Source: Eisenbergiella porci (lineage in GTDB: Bacteria; Bacillota; Clostridia; Lachnospirales; Lachnospiraceae). From it: 62,508 nucleotides of DNA. The notes under the pieces were generated by a model. It was not told where the DNA came from and did no database searches. It worked only from the letters and a program-made list of their open reading frames with translations. The stretch is from contig NZ_VUMI01000034.1 in assembly GCF_009696275.1 (NCBI RefSeq), positions 1-62,508 of the forward strand. The letters are read 5' to 3'. The position numbers and the translations under genes were made by a program. This document shows positions 37,627 through 44,101 of the stretch, piece by piece (positions within the stretch are counted from its first letter, which is position 1; every line of letters begins with the position of its first letter).

Positions 37627-37768
37627 CCTGTCTTTCCCTCTCTTTACACAAATTTACATTGCCGCAGGACTCTTCCCCCGGCTTTACTGACATTATATTA
37701 TGGATGGACAACGGGATGTGTAACATGTTAAACTAAAAAATATAACATTTCGAAACAGGAGAAAAACC

Positions 37769-38575
37769 ATGCCGATCATTTTCAGGAGCGCGCCTGTCAG
37801 CGAGCCTTTCACTTTTGATTCCGTAGGCAACCACTGGAGCCAGGAAAGCGTACGGCGCCCCAAAGGCTATCCGCTCTACCATTATCTGCAGACGGGAAAG
37901 GGCTGCGGGCGAATTGAAATCCAGGGAAGAAAATATCTTCTGAATGAAGGGGAGGGCGTTCTTATCGCCCCTTTTACAGCGCATGCCTATTCCGGCAAAA
38001 CAGACAGCTGGTTTACCCTTTTTGCCACCTTTGCCGGGACAATAGAAAGCAGTATTGTCACAATGTTGGGAAACAGATCCGTCATTTTTATTGAAAAAGA
38101 TCAGGGCGCGCAAATCGCTGCCCTGATCCGGGATGTGATGGAAAAATATGAAAATCCTCCGGTAGATGAAAAATCCCTTTCCGCCGACTGTTACCGGCTG
38201 CTGATGTATTTCGTGGACGGCGTATATACCCGTGACCTGATTAAAGACCCTCTCTATGAGAAATATTTGGCTCCTGTGGTAAAAGAGATCGAAACAAATT
38301 ACGGGCAGGAGCTGACAGTGCTGGATTTAAGCCGTCAGGTTTTTATCACCCCTCAGTACCTCTCCCGTCTGTTCGGCCGCTTCCTTGGTTGTTCAGCCTA
38401 TGAATACCTGACCGTTTACCGGATCAATAAGGCAAAGGAATTCCTCCTGACCTTTCCGCGAATGAGCGTACAGGATATCGCACAGAGAGTGGGCTTTACC
38501 GATGCCAGCCATTTCATAGCCAGCTTTAAAAAAATGACCGGGCTTACGCCGCTGGAATTCCGGAAGCTGAATTAA
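37769..38575 (+). CDS. AraC-family regulator divergent from GH42
   Basis: This 268-residue regulator has an N-terminal cupin-like sugar-binding half (YPLYHYLQTGKGCGRIEI, then LLNEGEGVLIAPFTAHAYSG). The C-terminal double helix-turn-helix contains LTVLDLSRQVFITPQYLSRL and LSVQDIAQRVGFTDASHF-like sequence with KKMTGLTPLEFR. The ATG at 37769 has ACAGGAGAA upstream. Because it is divergent from the beta-galactosidase gene it is the natural candidate to activate it in response to a galactoside. Confidence 0.92.
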   Translation: MPIIFRSAPVSEPFTFDSVGNHWSQESVRRPKGYPLYHYLQTGKGCGRIEIQGRKYLLNEGEGVLIAPFTAHAYSGKTDSWFTLFATFAGTIESSIVTMLGNRSVIFIEKDQGAQIAALIRDVMEKYENPPVDEKSLSADCYRLLMYFVDGVYTRDLIKDPLYEKYLAPVVKEIETNYGQELTVLDLSRQVFITPQYLSRLFGRFLGCSAYEYLTVYRINKAKEFLLTFPRMSVQDIAQRVGFTDASHFIASFKKMTGLTPLEFRKLN

Positions 38576-38619
38576 TTCCGTCCGTTTTCCCGGAACCACG
38601 GCAGCCCCATTACAAATGC

Positions 38620-39105
38620 TTACCAGCTGCGAACCCCTATAATATGCAGGAAACGCGACTTTTGGTAGATATACGTATCCAGCGGCCTCATATAGGCGTC
38701 ATAGGTATGAGCCGCCACATAAATACGTCCTCCCTCCACGGCGACAATTACCGGGCTGTGATAGTACCCGTTCTGGTTTCCCAGCTGCACAATATCTCCG
38801 GGCACTGCGCCTGCGGCGTCGGTTGCCGCGGCATATGGCCCGACGGATTTATTACCTGTAAGAAAATTATAAAGATACTGCACTCCTGTCCAGCTTGGCG
38901 AGCGGTCCGAGCTGCTGTTATAGTACCAGCCCGTCACAGGCGTATAATTCATGACGCCGCTCCCCGCATAGATACACTGGGAGGCAAAATTGGTGCAGTC
39001 CCCTCCCAGCTCTTCAAAATTATAGTATCGTGGATTTCTTCCAAGCGCCCATTGCTTCGCATATTGCAGCGCCGCCTCTCTGCGGTATTCCATTTCCTTC
39101 AGCAT
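38620..39105 (-). CDS. Amidase-domain (NlpC/P60-like, PF12671 type) protein
   Basis: This 161-residue protein matches the putative amidase domain common in Firmicutes: YRREAALQYAKQWALGRNPR, then GGDCTNFASQCIYAGSGVM (the catalytic Cys) and a histidine in GYYHSPVIVAV. The domain is expected to cut amide bonds in peptidoglycan or related polymers. No signal peptide is present with the start at 39105 and the frame upstream is not convincing, so secretion would need another route. It sits alone between two AraC genes. Confidence 0.85.
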   Translation of the reverse strand: MLKEMEYRREAALQYAKQWALGRNPRYYNFEELGGDCTNFASQCIYAGSGVMNYTPVTGWYYNSSSDRSPSWTGVQYLYNFLTGNKSVGPYAAATDAAGAVPGDIVQLGNQNGYYHSPVIVAVEGGRIYVAAHTYDAYMRPLDTYIYQKSRFLHIIGVRSW

Positions 39106-39226
39106 GCATTTACCCTGTTTTTTTACTTTACAATATAATATACTGTTATGGTGCTGATGCTCCTGATCCGTAGAATCTGCCAGTGCTGTCCGTAAGATAT
39201 TGATTCCGGAGTACCAGAAGAACAAA

Positions 39227-39395
39227 TTATAAAATCAGCCGGATGTCCGTTTTATTGGCGGACCTGTAAACTATAAATCCAATCAGCGTTGCCGCCAAAA
39301 TAACAATCGCCCGCAACAGGACATCCGCATTTGGGGCAAAAAGAAGCTTCTCCGCTTATCTCTGATCCACATTTTGAACATTTAATTAATGCCAT
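39227..39395 (-). pseudogene. Zinc-ribbon plus membrane-helix small protein, frameshifted
   Basis: The ATG at 39395 follows AGGGAGA and opens MALIKCSKCGSEISGEASFC with PKCGCP, a four-cysteine zinc ribbon. After VAG the membrane helix IVILAATLIGFIVYRSA continues only in the next frame, ending in TAA at 39227-39229. The intact protein would have about 55 residues. One indel near 39313 separates the two halves. Confidence 0.65.
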
Positions 39396-39445
39396 AGAAT
39401 TTATCTCCCTTATGTACTCTTATTATTTTTCTGTCTTCTTATACG

Positions 39446-39556
39446 TTATCCGGCTTCTTTTTTCGTCCTCCTCAGCAAAACCTTTCCGCAATAGGTACTC
39501 TTTTGAACCTTGCCGGAAATTTCCTGTCCGCACTCAGGTACCTTAATCATAACCAT
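39446..39556 (-). pseudogene. Degenerate zinc-ribbon fragment
   Basis: A short frame from the ATG at 39556 reads MIKVPECGQEISGKVQKSTY with CGK, the same zinc-ribbon type as the neighbour at 39227. Two of the four expected cysteines are lost. No membrane helix follows. It looks like a decayed second copy. Confidence 0.45.
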
Positions 39557-39560
39557 AAAT

Positions 39561-39826
39561 AATTCCCCTTCATATGGCAACATGTACATCATAAACTGAA
39601 TTATACCTATCCCTTTATACAAAGTCAATCAAATCAGACCCTGTTCCCCTTTGGTAAAATAAGGCTGAATCGCCTGCTGCTTTCTGCTTATTATTTCTCT
39701 GTATAATTGCGCTGTCATTATCATTAAAAATATTTAAAAAAATCCGTTGCCATAAACAATAATTACTTCTATACTCATAAAGGCAAAAGCATTTCAGTCA
39801 GATGATTTTCAGGAAAGGCAGAAACA
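39561..39826 (+). promoter_or_regulatory. Upstream region of the AraC gene at 39827
   Basis: No gene is seen in this AT-rich 266-base gap. It must hold the promoter of the AraC gene; AGGAAAG precedes its start codon. I could not single out a convincing -35/-10 pair. Confidence 0.3.
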
Positions 39827-40798
39827 ATGGAAGATTTTCTTTTTTATAAAATGGACAGCACCTGCATGCCCGTAGTTAAATTTACAAATAAAGTGAGCGT
39901 AAAACCGCCTCACATCCATATAAAAAGACAAACAGAAGAATTCATACTTTATTTTGTGCTTTCTGGGGAAATGTATTTGAAGGAAGGGAGCCGCGAATAT
40001 GCGCTGAAGCCCGGTGATATGCTCATCCTGGATCCTCATCTGGTACACTGCGGCACAAAGGCTTCCTCCTGTACGTATTTTTACATACACTTTTATCATG
40101 ATCGGATGACAGAATGCTCCGGACCGGAGGAGCTGGTAAAAAACGAGCTTGTCAGCAGCCGTTTTGCCGCGCTTCAGACAGATGAATGCACCATCCGCAA
40201 GAATCCGGCTTCCCCCATTCTGCTGCCAAAGCACATGCATGTCGGCCAGCCAGGCGCTGTAATGCAGCTGACGGAACTGCTGGAACAGATCAAGGCTTCC
40301 CACTACAATCATCTGGAGCATTTCCAGTTGAACACCGGATGCCTGTTTCTGCAGTTTCTCATTCTTCTGTCACGGGAACTGACCGATTCCTGTCTGTATG
40401 AAGAAAACTCCGGGCTTACAGGCCGTTCCACACGGATTATCCATGATATCCTTACTTTCTTCCAGAGCAGCTATACGGAGGAAATTACCAGCGCCCTCAT
40501 CGAACAGAAATACGGCTGTAATTATGATTATATCAACCGTTTATTCAAAAAAGCCACAGGGAAAACGATCCTTGCTTACCTGAATGAGCTTCGGATTTCC
40601 AAAGCCAGGCAGCTGCTGTCCGACGGCACCAGCAGGATTTCCGACGTGGCAGAAAAGTGCGGATTCAGGGATATTTATTATTTTTCCAGGGTATTCAAGA
40701 AATACACTGGCACTACGCCCGGCGCTTATTCCAGAAAATACGGCCTGTCCGGCAAAAAAATGCCGCTTGCCCGAAATATGTCCGTACCGCGGGAATAG
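39827..40798 (+). CDS. AraC-family regulator with cupin domain
   Basis: This 323-residue regulator has a cupin half (GEMYLKEGSREYALKPGDML, LDPHLVHCG) and a C-terminal AraC domain. The first helix-turn-helix is imperfect (ALIEQKYGCNYDYINRLFKK). The second is canonical: ISDVAEKCGFRDIYYFSRVF and GTTPGAYSRKYG. No glycosidase or transporter gene is next to it, so its target is not evident. The ATG at 39827 has AGGAAAG upstream. Confidence 0.9.
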   Translation: MEDFLFYKMDSTCMPVVKFTNKVSVKPPHIHIKRQTEEFILYFVLSGEMYLKEGSREYALKPGDMLILDPHLVHCGTKASSCTYFYIHFYHDRMTECSGPEELVKNELVSSRFAALQTDECTIRKNPASPILLPKHMHVGQPGAVMQLTELLEQIKASHYNHLEHFQLNTGCLFLQFLILLSRELTDSCLYEENSGLTGRSTRIIHDILTFFQSSYTEEITSALIEQKYGCNYDYINRLFKKATGKTILAYLNELRISKARQLLSDGTSRISDVAEKCGFRDIYYFSRVFKKYTGTTPGAYSRKYGLSGKKMPLARNMSVPRE

Positions 40799-40819
40799 GT
40801 ATTATCCGGCGCTTATACA

Positions 40820-40993
40820 TTATACGCACTTTCCCGCTTTCCGCTTTGGCTCTCCAAGCAATTCCCTGACTTCTTTATTGGTGATGCAGTACATTTTGGC
40901 AATCCTCTTCAGATCTCTGCCCTGCCTGTGTTCCTCTCTGATATCGGCAGCATTCCATTTGTGCCTGACCGGGGGATTCATAAACTTTTCCAA
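40820..40993 (-). CDS. 57-residue helix-turn-helix protein with TTG start
   Basis: On the minus strand a TTG at 40993 with AAGGAG eight bases upstream opens a 57-codon frame ending in TAA at 40820-40822. It reads NPPVRHKWNAADIREEHRQG, then RDLKRIAKMYCITNKEVRELL, which has the spacing of a helix-turn-helix (AKMYCITNKEVRE). An in-frame ATG at 40981 would give 53 residues. The protein is basic and could bind DNA. I do not recognise a family. It lies next to the repeat-bounded region and on the same strand as its genes. Confidence 0.55.
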   Translation of the reverse strand: MEKFMNPPVRHKWNAADIREEHRQGRDLKRIAKMYCITNKEVRELLGEPKRKAGKCV

Positions 40994-41103
40994 TGTATTT
41001 ACTCCTTTAAGGGTGTCTCTATTACTTAATGATATCGCTTGTATCTATAGTATATCTTATTGTATTAACAACACCAATACAACGTGAAACATTTTTTATT
41101 TTA

Positions 41104-41174
41104 TTCGACACTGCGATAAACTGTCGAACCTTGTCGTCACGATTACTGATACCCTTATGTCAAGCCCACGACAA
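41104..41174. repeat. Cassette-type repeat R1
   Basis: R1 holds two perfect 7-bp inverted repeats. TTCGACA (41104-41110) pairs with TGTCGAA (41122-41128) over an 11-base spacer, and TTGTCGT (41131-41137) pairs with ACGACAA (41168-41174). It shares the 14-mer ACCCTTATGTCAAG (41151-41164) with R2 and TTGTCGTC with R2 (as ATGTCGTC) and R3. It lies downstream of the toxin gene. Confidence 0.7.
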
Positions 41175-41187
41175 AAATAGTTCAACT

Positions 41188-41226
41188 AATAAAATCTGCC
41201 TTAATTACACAATGGCAGATTTTATT
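41188..41226. terminator. Terminator after the toxin gene
   Basis: A perfect 13-bp stem (AATAAAATCTGCC at 41188-41200 with its complement at 41214-41226) lies eight bases past the toxin stop. The arms end in A/T runs, so it can act in both directions. Confidence 0.75.
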
Positions 41227-41233
41227 ACATAGA

Positions 41234-41644
41234 TTATTCTAAATTGAAAAACTCTTCTGGTTCAACTACCACTATATCAGCTGATAGATAATCCTTTTTA
41301 TTTCTGGTTATAATATACGATACTTCTATATTTTGAGCCGTAAAATATTGTACTGCATCCTCAAAATCGTTCCAGCCAGATTTAAGCGCTGCCAAAATTT
41401 CTGTTTCTGACACTCCCGCTACAGAAACAATTTGTAATAGCCTTTCCAGCAAAGAACAAACTTTATTCTTATCTCTTATCGTTTTATTTGCAAGATAATA
41501 TATATCGGTAATCGCAGATGCTGAAACATAGCCTTCTATAACTTTTGTAGCTGAAAGATCAATTACTCTGGCTGACATTTCACAAAATGGTTGTCTGTTC
41601 AATAATAAATCTAATATTATATTTGTATCAAATATTACTTTCAT
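41234..41644 (-). CDS. PIN-domain toxin (VapC-like ribonuclease)
   Basis: This 136-residue protein has the PIN fold: MKVIFDTNIILDLLLNRQPF with the first catalytic aspartate, a middle acidic residue in the ASAITDIYYLANK region, and NDFEDAVQYFTAQN near residue 91 with the later acidic pair. SYIITRNKKDY is the usual end strand. PIN toxins cut RNA and are blocked by a co-expressed antitoxin. The ATG overlaps the antitoxin gene by 17 bases, a normal toxin-antitoxin arrangement. The pair lies between two repeats (R1, R2). Confidence 0.9.
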   Translation of the reverse strand: MKVIFDTNIILDLLLNRQPFCEMSARVIDLSATKVIEGYVSASAITDIYYLANKTIRDKNKVCSLLERLLQIVSVAGVSETEILAALKSGWNDFEDAVQYFTAQNIEVSYIITRNKKDYLSADIVVVEPEEFFNLE

Positions 41645-41885
41645 ATTTTCTCAGACGCTCCTCTTTAATTTGCTCTATAGTAATATCAGAAATAGGAATA
41701 CTCCCCATTAAAGATTGTGTAATTTCAGAAAGACCGGAAACATCCTTGCTTTCCTGAATCGAACCCTTCTGATTATCATCGACTGGCAAGACAATAATCT
41801 CTAATTTTCTATTCATTAATGTATCTGGCAGCTGCATAATTTTCATTAGGCTACTTGCATCAACAATTTTTCTTACAAATTCCAT
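41628..41885 (-). CDS. Antitoxin of the PIN toxin
   Basis: This 85-residue protein lies directly upstream of the PIN gene and overlaps it. Its start, MEFVRKIVDASSLMKIMQLP, followed by TLMNRKLEIIVLPVDD, looks like a strand-helix DNA-binding element of the AbrB/antitoxin kind. The tail QIKEERLRKYESN is a charged helix that should bind the toxin. The ATG at 41885 follows AGGAGG. By position and form it is the antitoxin and probable self-repressor of the operon. Confidence 0.85.
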   Translation of the reverse strand: MEFVRKIVDASSLMKIMQLPDTLMNRKLEIIVLPVDDNQKGSIQESKDVSGLSEITQSLMGSIPISDITIEQIKEERLRKYESNI

Positions 41886-42011
41886 ATGGTACCTCCTCAA
41901 CTATTATAAAAGCTTCAGTATCATGACTATAGTATAATAAACTACTTCTATTTATGCAATCCCAAGTATTTTGTATTTCCAACAGCACATTTGGGAATAT
42001 GTACGACATTT

Positions 42012-42088
42012 TTCGATACTGCTTTAATCGTATTCAAACGAGTTTCATCGAATTATGTCGTCATTACCTCCTCCACCCTTATGTCAAG
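42012..42088. repeat. Cassette-type repeat R2
   Basis: R2 starts TTCGATACTGC (R1: TTCGACACTGC), then has TCGAATTATGTCGTCA at 42048-42063 (R1: TCGAACCTTGTCGTCA) and the same 14-mer ACCCTTATGTCAAG at 42075-42088. The middle is about 18 bases longer than in R1. It lies between the antitoxin gene and the 3' end of the unknown gene. Confidence 0.7.
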
Positions 42089-42107
42089 ACCACTAAAAAA
42101 TTCTTAA

Positions 42108-42891
42108 CTATTCTTTATCTATATTAAATTTAAAATTATCTAAAGTTGCGTTTGCATAGCTTCTAATATCAATTCCGGCAACTGTCCCTAACTTATACAA
42201 TTCATCCAAAATAATATAGAAAAACGCTAAAACTGTTTCCTCACCAGAAGCATGCAATAGAGTGAAGAGCTGCCCTTCAATTTCAGTGTTGTTTTTTATA
42301 TATCTGGCAAACAACTCATGTTCATGTCCTCCAACGGGAATAGATTCAAAAAGATCATATATCCTCGGATTATGTTGACGGAGGGAGGTGCAATATGGCA
42401 TCTGATCAAAAGGTATGCATCCATAATTCAAATAGAGATTAGATAAGCCACCACATTGTTCGTTCCAAATCTGCCACTTAATAACTCTATTATTCATCTT
42501 GTGAAGTAGATACCGTAAAATATTTGTTCCGGGCTTTCCGCCAATAATTATATCTCGACATTTATCTAAGAGTTCACATATTTTCGTTGATTGAGCCCTT
42601 ACAGTAATTTGAAGCTTAACGTAGTCGTAGTATTCCTGTTCATTACTTACAAGTTCTGTCAAAGACATTTTAACTGTAGAGAGAAAATGCATCAAATCCC
42701 TATACTCATTAGAACTGGCACTATATTTAACCCGCGGCCCAAAAATCTCAGATAAGTTTTCCCATTCGCAAGGACGGATGGATATCTCGTAGCCGATTTT
42801 CTAAAACATCCAGATTATATGTCCCTTTACACTCAATTTTGTTTTTAAGGTTATTCCTTATTATATCAAATATTGTTTTAAATGTCGTGTT
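42108..42891 (-). pseudogene. Unknown protein gene, frameshifted near its 5' end
   Basis: The main frame (42695-42108) encodes 195 residues; the coding-like sequence continues upstream without a start (RPCEWENLSEIFGPRVKYSA). Before that it goes on in another frame as FDIIRNNLKNKIECKGTYNL, then DVLENRLRDIHPS, to a stop at 42892-42894. One indel near 42775 therefore splits it, and its start codon is not evident. The conserved-looking core is NYGCIPFDQMPYCTSLRQHN and GGHEHELFARYIKNNTEIEG. I do not recognise the family. It is the only gene between repeats R2 and R3, and its stop codon overlaps the R2 edge. Confidence 0.55.
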
Positions 42892-42915
42892 TTATACCAA
42901 ATATTTAGTAATATA

Positions 42916-42987
42916 TTCGACATTATATTATTCTATTTTTTAATTGGATTCAGGCTTATTTTGTCGGATCTTGTCGTCGCAACCTCC
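42916..42987. repeat. Cassette-type repeat R3
   Basis: R3 has TTCGACA at 42916-42922, then TTGTCGGATCTTGTCGTCGC at 42961-42980 and ACCTCC (as in R2, ATTACCTCC). The spacer is longer and AT-rich. The 14-mer of R1/R2 is reduced to a vague AACACTTGC. It directly borders the truncated oxidoreductase on the plus strand. Confidence 0.55.
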
Positions 42988-43311
42988 GTCAAACACTTGC
43001 ATCATAGACCAAAGCATATTGCTTACCCGGAACTGTATCATCTTCCCGCAGGGATTATCTCACATGGCGGCGGTGCGCAATGGGCGCTGAAAAGTTATAA
43101 AGCAATGGTAAACGACACGATAGCAAATGCGCTGGAAACAATTCAATGCAGGGTAATCCCCTTTGATTCCGAATGGAATACCGGCATTTCTCTTCCTATC
43201 TCCAAAATCGAGGAAACAGACAGCATCTTCCCGGTTCAGAAATACGACTGGAATTTCATAAGGCAGAAACTGGAGGAATACATTGAAATTGTCCTGCGGG
43301 AAGCACTGTAA
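42988..43311 (+). pseudogene. C-terminal part of a flavodoxin/NAD(P)H-dependent oxidoreductase-like gene
   Basis: From about 43012 the frame reads HIAYPELYHLPAGIISHGGG, then ALKSYKAMVNDTIANALETI and FDSEWNTGISLPISKIE. This has the look of the C-terminal half of an NAD(P)H-dependent FMN reductase/flavodoxin-like protein. No N-terminal half or start with a ribosome site is present; the homologous part begins right after repeat R3. The gene therefore seems to have been cut at R3. The family call is tentative. Confidence 0.5.
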
Positions 43312-43454
43312 GCGCTATGAAAAGCATCTTTCTAATTCATAAAATATCTTTACAAAAGCAGCTTTGGGAGGTAGCATAAGCCTAACACAGACATACTGCC
43401 TCCCGGAATGCGCCGGCAGCTGTTTCATTTCAGTGAAGGATAAGGAGAGTTTCT

Positions 43455-43916
43455 ATGACAGAACGAGAAAAAATGCTGGCCGGAGAGCTGTATGACTGCA
43501 GGGACAGCGAATTGTTAAACCAATGGCACAAGGCCAAAAATCTCATGCGTGACTACAATCTCACCGATACCCGGGATGTGGAAGAAAAGGATAGGATTTT
43601 ATCGGAACTGCTTGGCGGCCGCGGAAAAAACCTGTGGATCACCGCTCCTTTTTATGTGGATTACGGAAACAACATTTATTTTGGAAACAACTGCGAGGTG
43701 AATTTAAACTGCACCTTCCTGGACTCCAATAAAATTATCATCGGCGACAACGCCCTCATCGCGCCGAACGTCCAGATTTACACAGCCTTCCATCCAACCA
43801 GCGCCAGGGAAAGATTCGGCGAGCCAAAGGCTGACGGCTCCTTTGAATTCTGCAAGACCCGGACAGCGCCGGTTATCATTGGAAACAAACACACCAATGC
43901 TTCGGACGCCGTATAA
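43455..43916 (+). pseudogene. Maltose/galactoside O-acetyltransferase, 3'-truncated
   Basis: The first 147 residues match LacA/Maa: MTEREKMLAGELYDCRDSEL, ITAPFYVDYGNNIYFGNNCE and LNCTFLDSNKIIIGDNALIA, with NVQIYTAFHP holding the catalytic-type histidine. The left-handed beta-helix stops after PVIIGNK, where normal proteins continue for about 40 residues (WIGGGV...). Seven unrelated codons follow. The ATG at 43455 is served by AAGGAGAG. The gene has lost its 3' end by a deletion; a terminator hairpin lies 40 bases on. Confidence 0.75.
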
Positions 43917-43954
43917 AAATGCGGCGGCGTCATGCTCCATATTGCCCATACTGC

Positions 43955-43989
43955 AAAAAGAAACGGCATATTTCACGCCGTTTCTTTTT
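43955..43989 (+). terminator. Terminator after the truncated acetyltransferase
   Basis: A perfect 13-bp stem (AAAAAGAAACGGC at 43955-43967 with its complement at 43977-43989) ends in TTTCTTTTTG. Confidence 0.8.
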
Positions 43990-44101
43990 GTGTCCGCCAT
44001 GCTGCTTTCGTCCTGCTTTTTTGCCCTGCTTCTTCCGGGACAATATTCATCTGTTCATCCCGAAAATATCTGCAACAGAACCTTATCTTTTTTCTCTATT
44101 G

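Noticed and set aside
41104-42987. CRISPR array made of R1-R3
   Set aside because: Only three imperfect copies about 0.9 kb apart, with genes between them, unlike the short regular spacing of CRISPR.
41104-42987. Classical integron attC sites
   Set aside because: I could not find the paired RYYYAAC and GTTRRRY core sites in consistent places, and no integron integrase is in the window; only the cassette-like layout is kept as a hypothesis.
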